Positions 24,392-38,800 of a stretch of DNA of 64,000 nucleotides are shown here, piece by piece. The position numbers and the translations under genes are program-made. How positions within the stretch are numbered: the stretch's first letter is position 1; the number at the start of each line of letters is the position of its first letter. A model generated the notes under the pieces. It was given only the letters and a program-made list of their open reading frames with translations, did not search any database and was not told the DNA's origin. Source of the stretch: Archilochus colubris (Eukaryota > Chordata > Aves > Apodiformes > Trochilidae); assembly GCA_023079485.1 (NCBI GenBank), contig CM041108.1:2418001-2482000 (forward strand), read 5' to 3'.

Positions 24392-25316
24392 ATTACAACT
24401 AGGGACTGAATGCTAAAAGCTGATTTTAGTGCTCTTACCATTCTACTGGAATGTATCCTTCAGCCTTAGCCCCTTTTGCAGGGCCATGCTGGAGCAGCTG
24501 GAGAGTTACCTTCTAATGGATAGAGCAGCACCTTCTAGAGAGGATCCTGTGCTTGGTGCTCAGTTTCTTCAGCACCCAGCCTGAGGTAGGTCTAAAAACC
24601 ATCTATGTAGAACACCAGTTGCCTCTTCCCTGTTCTGTACCATCAAAGGACATGAGATAGCATTGGTTCTCTGATGAAACTGTATTTTGCCCCTCATTGA
24701 GTGACACAGGAATGAGCAGTGCAGAAGAGGAACCTGGGTGCTACTAACTTGGCTGACTGAGTATTTGAGATTGACAAACTTGCTGAGGAAGAAACTGAGG
24801 TATAACATTACCCCTTCTCCCCTCCACAGGCCCCTTAAGTGAAAAAACCAGAATTTATTTGCCCCTTCACAGTTGTCATTGAACCTCTGATGAATCCCCA
24901 CTGCCCCAATAGTTTTGAAACAGGTCTGAAGCACAATTTTGTCTTTGAATTGAGGGAAAATGTCAGCCTGGACTTGGTTATATTTAGCCCTAACACACAA
25001 AACTATTAAAATGCTATAGATCTGATTGTTAGCTTCACAGTGCAGAAGTCTCCCCTTGGACTAATATAATTATGTAATTTCCTAACTAGTTTTTAGAATA
25101 ATGATTTTTGTTGTTGTTGTTAGTGCTTTTCTCCCACTGTCTATCAAAAAACCAGAAGTTGCATTCTTTAGTTTCACAAAAGCCTGGCCACGTAGGCTTT
25201 ACAAAAATGTTCCTTTAGATGGCTGAAGTGCTACTTGGAGAGAAAGCATTTGATGCTACTGGCTGCTCTGTGTTGTTATCTTGTATTAATACAGCAGCTC
25301 TCTGCACTCAAGCAGA

Positions 25317-25322
25317 TTTATT
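25317..25322 (-). terminator. Candidate GLB1L2 polyadenylation signal
   Basis: TTTATT on the plus strand gives AATAAA on the minus strand. It is the first such hexamer found downstream of the GLB1L2 stop at 26894-26896, implying a 3'UTR of about 1.6 kb. Non-canonical signals closer to the stop cannot be excluded. Confidence 0.35.
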
Positions 25323-25739
25323 CTCTTACTGTACTAACCTTCCAAGTTCACTCCAGTCTGCAAACCCTTAAGTGGAAAGAGACATTTTTAAAGGACTACA
25401 AAGCTTTCACCCCATTTAAATAGTTTCCAGCTGGCATCCTCTCCTAGCTGCCTGTTTTCTTTCACTAATCTTAATTCCAGTCCCTGCTGGGTTGCAGCCT
25501 TCCCTCCTTTGGAAGGAAATAACTTCCAGAACAATGCAAAGGATCAAGTCCTGAACACAACCCTGCATACACTCTCCTCAAAGTTGGGCACAGGAGCCCT
25601 TCCAAGCTGCACAGAGGCTGCTGTGGTCCTCAGGAGCAGAGATCTGTGTGTTCAAGTAAGACTCTGGCCAGGATGGAGTGTATTATTACAGCTGCACTGT
25701 CTGTTCTCAGTTTTAAACAGACTGTATTTAAATTTGTTA

Positions 25740-25745
25740 AATAAA
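25740..25745 (+). terminator. Candidate distal B3GAT1 polyadenylation signal
   Basis: A canonical AATAAA lies in GTTAAATAAAATGATGG. If used, the B3GAT1 transcript would extend past the candidate GLB1L2 polyadenylation signal and the two mRNAs would overlap at their 3' ends. Confidence 0.35.
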
Positions 25746-26893
25746 ATGATGGTTTCTAATACCAGAATGCCAACTCCATTATCAGAGAGCAGTTGGACGT
25801 GTTTGGTGTTTCAGAATCCTCTGGTTTACTGGAAAACAGGAGCTGGGTGACTTCTTGGTGGTTCTGCACAGCTTCAGTTTGATCTCTTCCTCTCCCTAAA
25901 GTGCCTGTGGAGCTGGTGAGTTAAGGAAAAAAACCAACATGTGTTTTCCTAAATCCTCTGTTTCTGTTTGGAGGGACAAAACTGAAAAAAAGAAAAAAAC
26001 CCAAGATCCCAAGATTTCACAGCAGGTTTAAGGAGAAAGTATTGGATGTGCTCTCCCATTTGTGACTGCATATTGCAACCCCTTCCATCCCACCCAAAAT
26101 CTGATCCCCACTCATTTTACAAGGGGGAATTTCATTTTCAGGTGTTTCACAGTAGGAACAGGGGTGGAGGGATGACTGGAAGACTAACTTATCCTTTTCT
26201 TCTCCTGCACCTCCTCCTTGAAAGTTCTTAGTCCTGTCTGGCCTGAAACAGAATGATCTATTTGACAGAAACCAAAATACATTTCACTTTTTAAAACATT
26301 TTTTTTTGTTTTTTTGCTTTTTGAGAGAGACAACCTCCATAGTAAACCTGAACAGAAAAAAAAAAAAGCTTGAATTAAACTCATTTGACAACCAACTTAG
26401 CTTCCAACAAGTAACGGCCTCTTTGCAGAGTGAGCTGCTAAAATCTGCCTGGAAGCACAACAAAATGCTTTTCCACACCTGGTTACTCACATATTTGCCA
26501 ACTATTTTCTCCCTATCTAATTATAAAAACGAGGAGGCCAGTAATGACACATCTTTCAAGTCACTGCAGAGCTGAGCTCAGCTTCCATTTCAGATGGCTT
26601 CAGTTCTTTCTCTCTCCCCTTTTTACTCCCCCACTTTCACCAGATGGCCCAAAACATCATGCACAGCCAGCCAAGCTGTGGGTCCTCAGTGCAGGGAGAT
26701 GGATTTCCACATCCATCCATCAAACAGTGGACTCTGGTTCCTTCAGGGGCCCCTTCTGTCTTCTGAACTTACTGCCAAAGGGCAAATCCTGGGTCTAGTG
26801 GAAATTAACATGCCCAAGTGCCTGGGCCACGGTGTCCCCAGACATGCAACCAGGAATAGTCAAGATGAACCAAACGTGGGAGAAAAGCTCTCA

Positions 26894-29800
26894 TCAGTCC
26901 ACATACTGGGTCCTTCCTAAGTAAGGAATGTCAACAGACTGGATTATCCGTCCTGCAGTGCGCTCTTCAAAAATGACAATCTGCAGAAGAGAGGGGTAGG
27001 TAGACAAAGTTCTGCACAGGAGGGGGAAAGGAGCATCATTTACAAGAATCAATCAACACGAGGCTGAACAATAACCCTGATCCTTCTTCAGCACCACATG
27101 ATGTGGAAAATGAGCCAGCATCAAATCAGGTTTGTCCCGATTCTGAACATGATGCAGTGCTCTGAAGTTTAGCTGCCACCTTTGTCTTCATGGTTGTCAC
27201 AGCCATAGTCAGCTTTAGAGCAGGTAAATTAGCACCTTTCCTAATTTTCATGGATCTTAGGAGATAACAGTCTCCTTCCTCTCTATTGCACTGGTTTTCA
27301 GCTAGAGATAGGTAATGAGTAGGCTGTGTATGTCTTTAGGACATGACTCAGAGCAGGATCTGTAATAACACCCAACAAGAAAAAATAAATCCTCCCCAAA
27401 GCCTCTCACCTCATTGCTCCCTCTATATAACCAGGGGCCAGGAAGGTAGAGTGTTTCCTGAGGTCCAACTTTCCAGTAACGGCCCAGGTTCTGACCATTG
27501 ACAAAAACAACTCCTTTTTCCCAGCCCTAGAATCAGGACAGAACACAGAATTACTGATGCAGCTGTACTGCCTAGATAGCATCCCTTAAGGAAACTTAAG
27601 TCTGCTTTCAGGTCACTTTCTGCAAGTTTTTCTGCTTGTTTTCCCTGAAGCAATGAACATCTAATAAGTTCTGTAGAACAGGAATTATCCTTAATGTACT
27701 AATTAAAAGGATAAGGCTTTCAAAAATGTGCAATTCATGATTCAAGCTTGTCCAGGAAGCTTCATCCTTTTCAACAGACATATCTTTATTTCTTCCCAAG
27801 CACAGAATATCTCTCCTCACCTATTTCCCAGGTGATGGAGATACTCTATTGCCACTGAGTAGCATCATTTACAAGAAAGCATAAATGGAAAAGTGAGCAG
27901 TACAATAATGATTTGCAAGAACTCTAAGGGAGTGAAACTGGAGAAGCTGAATAATACTCAGTATCTCTAAGTTCTGTGCAAGAGCAGCAATCTTCCCAAA
28001 AGGAAGATGTAAATGCTAAGTCTCTTGCCATGCCTACAAGGAAGTTAATCTTTCCATGTCACATTGAAGAGGCAGGATTAAAGCTTCTGCCTCCTTTGTG
28101 CCCATTACTGCTCTGCAACTAGGAAAGAAATAGCATTTCTGTGTCAACAACAACAACAACAAAAAGACTTAACTGTTCATCAGCAGCTCTGCAGGGTCAG
28201 TATTGCATGTGTTTCCTCATCAGGACCACTACAGACTGAACAGAATTACCTGCCAACTTGAGAAGACTTCTACACCCTGGAAATAATTCTCCAAGGTCAG
28301 AGGAAGACTGAAAAACTGCAGACAACAGGACTGAGCTCAGCCAGAGCTGTTACACAAGTGTCTCTCTAACCAGCTTTTCAAAAGTCTCAGTCAAGAAATA
28401 AATGGGGGGGGAGGAAGAGAAAAACAGGACTTGCCTGTAACTTCAAGAAAGTGTCCTTTGGCTGATGCTCTATCCACAGCTTTCCACGAAAAAAAGCTGG
28501 ACCAACAAAGTAATCTGGGACTGCACTCCAGCCACCAACGTGCCTCAAGCTGTAAGAGAGCAACCAAACTCAGCAGGAAAGCACCAAGAGACACTGCAAT
28601 GATCTTGAGATGGTTTCAAACTGCTCCTTCCATCTGCAGATGGGTCTTGTTACCACAAGGTTGCTATTTCCTTGACATTCCTGCTTGTACTCCTGCAAGG
28701 TCACAGTGAGGAGGGACAACCTGGCATTATTTGTCACAACAATTTGGGAAGAAGTCCCACAGAAACCTCAAGCTTCAGTCTGAATGTGTTCCTTCTGCCC
28801 TGAATCTCTTGGATTCAAGGAAGTTATTGATCCAGTGCAGCCTGACTGCTGCTGAATTATTCAACTAAAAGCCTACAATGATTCCTTTCACAATACCATG
28901 GGCTCCATCCCTCCTACACAGTGACTGTAAGCTGACTGTTCCATTGCCACTGGTCAGTTGTCAGTGTAGTGTTGACAAATCTTTCTTTCCTTTGGGCATG
29001 GCAGTTCACTTGCTTTACTGTTCCTCACTGGAAATGCTCTCCTACAGCCCTGAAGTCAAAGGTTATGCAAGTTACCCTTTTATTAAGAATCCTTAAAGTA
29101 GCCCCCCAGCACCTGTTTAAGTTTGTCCTTTAAGATTTCAAGATATAACTATTTTTTTTTCTTTAAAAGCCATTTTACTTTACTGTGGCCTCTCTCTCCT
29201 TCCTACACAAACTGCAGGAGCAGTGATATCTTGGGAGGGATGCACATGTGTTACTTTCTGGTATTAACAACATAACTGGAGAGGGTCTCTCTGGACTGTG
29301 GCCAGAGCCCATGGGGCATCTGTTGCCTTCAGTGTTTGCTGAGGTTTTCTTTATCTACCAGAGACTACACTTAGTCCTGCTAGATTTCTTTTTTTCAGTC
29401 TTTCTTGCATTAAAGCAAAACAACTTAAAAGAGATGAAGCCATCTGGACTTGTTAATGTACTATTAGTAGCTTCCTAGGATTAATCCCTCCCCTGTGAGT
29501 CTGAGTGGCTAAATCCATCAGGCATATTGCTAATCCCAAAAAAAGACACAAAATCCTCTGACATGTTGGGCGTGTTGGGACCCACCCTTTTGGGTAAACC
29601 ATGCTTTTACCTGCCTGATCTATCCCTGCTGTTCTCTAAATCCTCCACCCTGGGAATACACTTCACCCCTCAATGTGTGGATAAAGCAGCACCATTTTCT
29701 GCACTATTTTTGGGCCAAAAAGGTGTCAGCAAGGAACTTATCAATGGGAAAATCCACCTACCTGCTCTTACCTGGTGTTGCCTTTCTGATGCATTTAACT

Positions 29801-32800
29801 GCTGCCTATTAGAGTTTGTGCTGCTGGTAAACAGTTGGTTTCTAATGAGGAAGAAAAAAAGTTTTTAAATCCTACAAACCTTTTCATGAAGCCAGGCTTC
29901 ATCTCCAAACTGTAAATCTTGAAGTTCCTCAAGGGGGTTTTATTCAAGAAGACATCACCAATTAAGCCTGCAAGAGCAATGGAGGTAATGAAGAGCTGAA
30001 AAACAGCTAGAGCTGATAGATTTTCCTATTTGAATGCAAGGAACAGCAGGAGATGGAAAGCAGCCACATTTTGCAATGGAATTAGAGTCCATATGGTCCC
30101 ATTGCTCATCCAGACTGAGTGGGGAACATTACTATACTTTGGCCTCTCCACACTCTCCTTTGCTTCAGCTCACCAAGCCATTAAACACCCTCCAAGCAGA
30201 AAACACTGTTGGCACAGGCAGCAGATGGGGTTTAGTTGTTACTGTTGTTTTTTAGTTAGCAGGCCATGCATGGATGTTTTTAAAACAGTAGATCAGTTAC
30301 TTCTCTAACAGGCACAGCAAAATATACCACGAGCAAGCAGTAATGTCCAGTGCTGACCCAATGCTTTTCACCCAAGGATCTTAAGACACCTTTAATAAGT
30401 AATTTCCCTTTAGCACTCTCTTGTTAGATAAAGTTATCTCCATGGAGCAGGCAAAGCCTGGGTCCTAATCCAGCCTCCTAATTACAGGACTGCAGTTGGG
30501 ACTGCTAAAGCAGAGCAGAGGCTTTCTGCACCCCTTCTGTGGTGAAATAAAATTAGTAGAGTCATGTGCCTAACTCCATTAGTCTGTTTTGTCTAGGTTT
30601 TTTTGCATACAGTTGCCCACTAAAATAAAATCCTGGGGTTTCACCCTCTTACAGCTCATTGGTGTTAGGCTGGAGCATTTTAGTAAATGCTGCTCAAGAG
30701 AATGCAGCCCATTCCTTCTGATACCTTCTGAGTTTTTAAATGTTGTGATCTTCCCTATTCAACCCCCAGGGGAAAAATAGGTTAAATAAGGTATTTTCCT
30801 TCTCTCCCTGTGAAGTAACATGCTCACAGAGCAGGAGAAAGGGTAACCTAACATCACCTAGCAATTCTAGGGCAGAGTAAGATTCACTGATGGCCTTGGG
30901 TTCAGTTGTGCCCCTATAAAATGAGGAGCTTTAGCATCAGCCACTGGTTTTCACCCATGATCACTCCAGACAGGGGAACATGGACAAGTTTTTTTAACAA
31001 GTTACCTCTATCATAGCATTTCCCACTGCCTCCTATGTAGAAGTCTTGGGTAGCACTACAATAGTTGTTGGGTCTTTGCCTAAGAAAGAGAGTTCTACAG
31101 TGTTTAAACTTAGGGAGCTACCCAGGGCAGTTGGAGAACCAAGAACTGGACTCACCTTTCCTCTGTTCATTCAGTGCCAGGCCATAATTGACACGACCGC
31201 GGTTCTCCACCAAGAGTCTGAGCTGCCTGAATCCCTGTGAAAAAACATACATGGAAGAGCATCAGCTGGAGCAGAGAGCAGCATGTGCTGCATCAGCCCT
31301 AGGGCTTGCTCAACAGAGGTCAGTAGAGGTGTTTAAAGAGGGGAGGTGGCACCAGTGCTTTTGGCCATTGCAGAACAGCGTCCCCACCCACTGCAAATAG
31401 TTCCTCTGAAGAGAGAAACTCTCTGCCTTCCCATAAAGTGGCTGAATTCCCAAGTCCCATTTTGGGATCACCCACAGAGCCAGAAATGGAGGTTGACACA
31501 CAACAGGCTGGTGTCACACAGCTCTCCCACAAGTCATGAGAACCAGCAGTACATCCACCCCCTTACCTGCTCCTAGGAGGCAGGCACAGGTTGATGTGCA
31601 TCCCATCACCACCCAACCTGATTGCCAGGGTAAGGCTGTTCCCACAACTGAAGAGAAACATTCTCCTTCATTTCAACTGAGGTCAAATAGGTGCAATAAC
31701 CCCCCCAAAGACTTGCTTAGTGCTAATGCAGATGAATCCTACACAGACTCAGAGGGTACCAGTGCTTGATGTCTACAGTTGTGAGTGTGGCAGGCAGGAT
31801 GGCAAATTTGGTGCAGCAAGGACTGCTACTGACTTGAATTTTCTCCATGGGAAAGTATTCAAACCACACTTCTCAAGCACAGACAGTCAGTGAAATCATG
31901 CTGTGTTTCACTGGTGAAGTAGCTTCTAATCAGGCTGTAACAACAGCTCCCTGTGTCAGGCTGCCCTACCAGCTAGTATTAGGTGGGAGGTGGGTGATTT
32001 CTTGAGCTATGCCTCTTCAGCAAGCAGTCTTGGTTCTGTTAGCCACATATTATTGCTGTCAGCAATCTCAAGTTAGTTACCTGGCCTTCTGGAAGGGAGA
32101 TCTCCAGTGTGTTATAGTCCAGCTCACCAACATACATGGTGTTCACAAACACCTGCAGAACAGAGCACAAGAAAGGAGAGGAACTCCTCATCATTTATAC
32201 TAAGATTATGGTTATTATACACATAATTATGTGTTGCATAGGTTGCTAAAGTTGTATTTGGGGAGGAAATTGTCTGTACTTGAAACCACAACTCGGTGTC
32301 CTTAACTGAATTCAGTCTAGGCAGGGAAAAAAACCATCACAGCATTCCATATTCTGATGTTTAAAGTTTTAGAAGGGTGGAGCCTCAAGCTGATTTACAA
32401 ATTAGAAGGGCTGGATCTGCTCCTTACCTGTGCTCTGTCACGGACATGGTCCCTTGAGTGCAGGTGTCCACCACCAAATATGACAGTCTCATAGAGCACA
32501 TATCCATAGGACTGCCCACTGCTGTCATTTACAAGCAAGTTCTCCATGTTAACAGGAAACTCTGACTTGATGGGCTGCAAAAAGAGAAAAAATTAACAGC
32601 AGGAGTGGCCTCTCAGCACTGGCAATCCCTTTAAGATAGGTGTTCCACTCTGCCACAGGTTGCATGTATCCTGGCAGTGATTACCTTATGACTCTGTGAA
32701 AGCTACAGCAGTGAAGACAAAGTACCAGGAAAAAGGAGACAAGGGATTTGCAAAACTGGAATTTCAAGAGAACAGAAGTAGCTGGAAAAAAAAGTGAGCC

Positions 32801-35800
32801 AAAAGATTTGTCTCCTTTGCAAAACATTCCCCAACCTTAACCCCAGGGGATAACGAGCCAGCTCCCTGATCACCTTTTCTACCTAAGAGGTGATGCCTTT
32901 TTGGTACTGAGATGCATTCAAATTGGCAGTACCTGTACAAGAGATGGTAACACATCCCAGAGGGAGATACATTGGTGCAACAGGATTGCACCATATGATG
33001 CTTTGCTTTCAATCATAGGAGGGAGAGGTAGAGGCTGGCCTGTAATGCAAAAAGAAAGAGAAAGAATAACTATTTCAGATCCCCAAAACCTCCTTGGGTC
33101 CTCCCTCCCAGCTTTTTAGAAAAATCACCCTGTCAGCCAACCAACCAGAGTCACAGGGCTCCAGCAGAAGGGCCAGTTGGAACAAGCCTTTGATTTAACA
33201 CTGCAGGGAGAACAGCAGTTTGGTTCTTGGGTTTGTAATTACCAATGATCATGCTGAAGAGTTGTCGGAGCTTGAAAAATTTGGAGGTGTAGTCTCCAGC
33301 CTCTGTCAGCACAGCATCATAATCTGAAAAGGAAGGAAATATGTTTTAAAAAGCATAGAGCAGCTCTGGGACTTCTTAATTTGGAGAAGAGCCACTCAGC
33401 AAGGAGCACCATGCTTTCAGAGATCTCATTTGTACCTATCCAGAATTCCACGCAGGATAAAACCAATGATTTACAATTTTAATACAAGGCTGCTGGCATT
33501 AAAAGATCCTTACAGTACAATTGGAGTTGGTAAAATTAAAAGAAAAAAAAAAAAAAAGAAATGGACTGGGAAGGGAAAGAAAACTCACCATAACTGGTGA
33601 CATCTGACTTGTATTCATCAGCCTCCAAAGCACCGTTCATGAAGCCAAAGTTGGTGCCTCCATGAAACATGTAGAGATTGATGGATGCTCCTAATTTGAG
33701 GACACTTGCTACAGTATTCACCATGTCTGTGAAAGAAGAGCAGAGACCAAGAAGCCAGGCTAGTGCTCTTCCAGGAATTCAAAGTAGACCCAAACCTGCT
33801 GGTCCCTGTCAGTTACACCTGGGTAATTACAGTCATTTGCCTTGGGATGTGTGTTTTGCCCTAAGGAAGGGCAGCACATCTACTGACACATCAGGAAACA
33901 TTAATACAGGCAAATATACCTCTCCTGAAGGTGAAAAAGGGTGAAGATCATGTGTGTGAGCAGGAATTTTATTTTTAAGCAGAAGAGTTGCAAGGACTGC
34001 TCAGTCAGACTCTGAAACTCAACATGCCAGTGACCCAATTAGAAAGACAATTGCAGGAGGATAAGAGAGTCATTAAAATAGTCTTCTTTAGCTCTGTTTT
34101 CTGTTTTCACTGTACTTTAGATACCCTGGAGGTTCTGGGGTTGCTGCTTTGTTTTTTTTTTACTACTAGTCTTCCTTTCTAATCACAGAATCACAGAATC
34201 CTAGGGGTTGGAAGGGACCTCGAAAGATCATCTAGTCCAACCCCCCCTGCCAGAGCAGGGCCACCTAGAGTACATCACATAGGAACGTGTCCAGGCGGGT
34301 TTTGAATGTCTCCAGTGAAGGAGACTCCACGACCCCCTGGGCAGCCTGTTCCAGGGCTCTGTCACCCTTACAGTAAAAAAATTTTTTCGAATATTCAACT
34401 TGAACCTCCTGTGCTCCAATTTACACCCATTACCCCTTGTCCTATCACTGGTCACCACTGAGAAAAGCCTAACTCCATCTCCCTGACACTCACCCCTTAC
34501 ATATTTGAAAACATTGATGAGGTCACCCCTCAGTCTCCTTTTCTCCAAACTAAAGAGACCCAGCTCCCTCAGCCTTTCCTCATAAGGGAGATGTTCCACT
34601 CCCTTAATCATCTTAGTAGCTCTGCGCTGGACTCTTTCAAGCACTTCCCTGTCCTTCTTGAACTGAGGGGCCCAGAACTGGACACAATACTCCAGGTGCG
34701 GCCTCACCAATGCAGAATAGAGGGGGAGGAGAACCTCTCTTGACCTACTAACCACACCCTTTCTAATGCACCCCAGGATGCCATTGGCCTTCTTGGCCAC
34801 AAGGGCACATTGCTGGCTCATGGTCATCCTCTTGTCTACCAGGACCCCCAGGTCTCTTTCACCTACACTGCTCTCCAGCAGGTCAGCCCCCAACCTATAC
34901 TGGGACATCGTGTTGTTCTTCCCCAAATGCAAAACTCGTGAGTTCTAAATGAGCTTTAAGACCAGAAAAAACCCCTGATACTTCTCAGAAGGTTCTCTAC
35001 TTGCAAAAGGCTTCAGTTCACCATATTCCCACAAAAATGTAAAATAATAACCTCCTAATGAGGAGTGGTTATTCACTAGACAAGTAATGTCATTATGATG
35101 AAGGCTCCACAAAACTTGTGACATTTTTACAAAGCAGAAATGAAGTCTTCACAGAATGTAGATTACCTCAGGAGGAGAGAGAGATGATTTAAATCACTGA
35201 TCTGCATTTTAAAAATCAACATGAGAGTAGCATGAAACCTCAGGTCACACAACATTAACCTCATAAGAAGTTTGCCTCTCTGCATGCCCCATAGAGTCTC
35301 TCTTCAAGGAATAAAAAGAAAAATTTATTTAATTTTTTTTTTTTTTTAAGAGCTGCTATTCACTAATGCTACTAAAGAAAATCCAAGGCACAACCATCTG
35401 ACCCACTCACTGAGAGATTATTCATTTATAAAGGCTCACACAAAGCAAAGATTACAGCAGGACAGAAAGTTGTGTGTCATTTTCTGAGAAAGAAACCCTC
35501 CCCATCAACAAGAACATTCTGTGGTGCTCACCATCTGCATCAAAGACATAGTGAGGGCCTCCCCAGCTATCAAACCACCCAGTCCAATACTCCATCACCA
35601 TCTTTGGCTGATCCCTCTGTATCAAAACAAAAAGAAAAGAGTTAAAATGGAGACAGGGCAGCTTTGTGCTCATTCCCTACAGAAGCATTGCCCAAATGCA
35701 GTTTGGCAACGTGGTTTACAAGAGTGTTTTCTTCTTCTTCAAAACCAAAAGCCACTTAGAAGCTCTGAAGAAGTGAGGAACAAGGGGACCAGCAATACCC

Positions 35801-38800
35801 AGAACAGGCAAAGAAAGCAGAGAAATCCTCTGCTAGGTAAAAAAGCAAAAACCACAATAATTGGGTGGTACTGAGCAGCTCTGGATGTTGTTTGGTAGAG
35901 CTGTAGCAACAAGAAAAAACTGACTGTCACTTTAGATTTTCTGCTAGAAACACACATCTATAAATGTCTGCTTACCAGCTACACCACTGCCAGCTGAGAG
36001 TTTGCAGGTGCACTGCAGCCAGAGCTTGCCAAGGTAGGAACAGCAGACTTTGCAGCTTAATGTCTTTTTAATGCTGCATATGGTGTTGGCAGGGAAGAAT
36101 TAGCCTTTGTAGGAATTAGGTCTTTATTAAAAAGGCTCTGCAACAGAGCAGTTCCTTCCCCTTTGTCACAGCATGCCAGATCCCTCAGCTCCTGCAGAAT
36201 TCCAGCTGGTCCCATCACACCAGGCAGGACAAGGTGCTCAGCCTGCCTGGCACTCCCTCCTCCTGGTGTTTACTTCTAGTCAAGGCAATTTTTGCTTTTT
36301 ATTTGATAAGGGGTTTGTCTGATGCCACATGAAATGGCCAAGGTAAGTGGCATTAAAGGAACTCATGTTTCATTAGGAGAAAACAACTGCAGGTGCCTGT
36401 AATAATCTAACTGTTCCAGCTTCAATCCACCTCTTGGAAATAGGTTTAATGAATCTGTTCCCAGCAAACTAGTCAAAAAAGCAGCTTCATCACCCTCTGG
36501 AATGAAGGACCATAAGAAGGAAAAGAAAGCATAATCCTTACAGCTGCAAAGGAGGATGCCACTGGGTATCAGCACTTGAAACTGGGGAGAAATCTAACTT
36601 CTGACCACTAAACACAAGCCACAGCATCATGGGAGGCCTTTTAGAAGATGCTGAGTAACAGCATATTTAAAACTTTCACTTCCCAAAGCAACACAAACAT
36701 ATTGACTGATTCCAGAAGGATCTGACCTGATGAGAAGGAAGCCCCAAACCAACAGAGAAAACCAAAACAATCCATCAGGGCTTCATTTCTAATGCTGTCC
36801 TGGGAAAAACCCAGCTGAACAAAGGTTTTCTGCATCTTACCTGTACTGTGTCCAGGTATTTCAGCACCCCAGGTTCCAGTTTCTGAAAGTTAACAGTGGC
36901 CAGTGCTATTGGGGAAAGAAAAAAGGTTTTAATTACTTTAGACACGTGTGAAATGCCACAGGGACCATCTCCTTAGGCATCAGCCCAGCAGAAGCTCAGG
37001 GGGAACTGGAACATCTTCTGAATGACCAACACAACTTCCTCAGCAATTTCCCATCAAAGTCTTCACCCAGTGAGCAGTGACTGGACTACAGTGAAATATT
37101 TTCAGGCCATCTTCTCAGCTCTAATGTTCAGTGATACTAGAAAGGGAGAGCAGCTCCTGCATGTCAGTAGCTTAATTAGAGGCTGCAGAACACTTGGAGA
37201 TCCTCAGATAAAACCAAACTTACTATTAGAAAGTCCCATCTGAATGCCACACTGATCTCCCAGGCTTTGGCTGCAGGAATCACTACCCAGGCAATATCTT
37301 ACAGCTTGTCATGGGTGTAGGGGTGGGTCAGAGAAACCACAGCACAAGTCAACTGAAAAAAATGGTAATTTGAGGACTTCTCTGTGCTTCTGCCCCATGC
37401 AGCAGGGGGGAACCTGCAACTGGTTGGTGTGTGCAGCTGAAGTCACTGACTCATCTTCAAGCACTGGAGCTGGGAGATCTGTCTGCAGGAGCTGACACTA
37501 AGCTGGCATCATTGTCCCAGCCCCTGGTACATGTTTGAACCATTTTTTAACTTTTTTTTTTTTTTTTTAGCTCTCAGTCTCTCTCAGTTTTATCTCATAT
37601 GATATTTCTCCCATAAAACTTTGAAAATGCAGGAGCTGTGAGATGATTCTGCATTAAAAAGTGATTTCTTACAAAAGAACTGGTATCAAATCCAGCCCCA
37701 GTTGTGTCAGACTTCAAACAGAATATTTACAGAAGCTAAAGCACACTTCTCCCTATTTAATACCTTGATTCTAATAGGCTGAATGTGTAGTGTGCTTGAG
37801 CTGAAGAATCTGGCACAAGCAAATAAATGAGGGAATAAAATCAAGTCTGGATGTAGCACTGAGATGCTGGCAATCCTGAAGGCAAACATGGGACACTTTT
37901 TTCCTAGAGCATGGGACATCCCACTGGCTCCATGGGCATGAAGGGACCCACAACAACAAAAGCTTTCCTCCACATCCCCTGGAAATGTGCTGCAAACACT
38001 GAGTAAGGGCTAAGATGCTGCAGGCTCAGGTTTCTCTGCAGAGCACCAGACTGACTGCTCCTGGCATCAACAGGAACCTAGAAATGCTTCTTGGGAAGAA
38101 ACCACTGATGGACAGAGCAAAGAAAATCCCAGAATCCCTGTGGTAGTTTTCAGTTTCAGCACGGAGTCTTCCCCCTGTTTCCTGATGCATGTTTCTACAG
38201 TGGATTTTGTTTCTCCTTTAGCTCTTTCAAAACCACCTTGCTGCTATCCTGCTTGGAGCCCTAGTTATTCCACACCTCTGATTACTTGACATCTTGGCTC
38301 TAATGAGCAGGTTGTTATGATATCTAAGAGGCAAATTGGTATCAAAGAGCTCTCAGCATGCAACATGCTGGAAATGATAACTGCAAACAAGAAGGAGCTC
38401 TGAGGCAGCAAACATTCCCCCAGAAGATGGAGAGGACTAGGAGGGGATTTCCACACTGGCAGGGAGAGAGGGACTCTGTGTGGTGAAGGCTGGAAACTGC
38501 TGCACACCAAGGAAAAAAAGAATAAAACTGAGAAGACCACCCTGCTGGTGAAGGGACATGGTCTTCAGAGTTATTGAGTTTATCCCTCTGCTGCTCTCAT
38601 ATAAAAACAACAGGAGATGAAAAAGGAAGAAAAAGTCTTTCACTTTCATCAGCTCCATGCCTGAGATTGGAAAATGAACAGTATTTATCCAGGAGCACTC
38701 ACAGACTGCACCCTGCAAACACTTCATTCAGGGGAGCTGTTGGTACTCAGGGAGATGACTGGCAGAGACACAGGAGGATCAGAGGCCAAGTCCACAGCAA

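Larger units (their letters stand above)
24392..26893. other. Tail-to-tail interval between B3GAT1 and GLB1L2
   Basis: No coding exon is visible on either strand. The stretch should contain the ends of both 3'UTRs. A plus-strand AATAAA at 25740-25745 could serve a longer B3GAT1 transcript. On the minus strand the first AATAAA after the GLB1L2 stop is at 25317-25322. No CR1 or other interspersed repeat is recognisable. Confidence 0.6.

Noticed and set aside
34228..34932. A 234-residue minus-strand ORF as a possible host gene
   Set aside because: The peptide is the C-terminal part of CR1 ORF2 followed by the CR1 3' tail.
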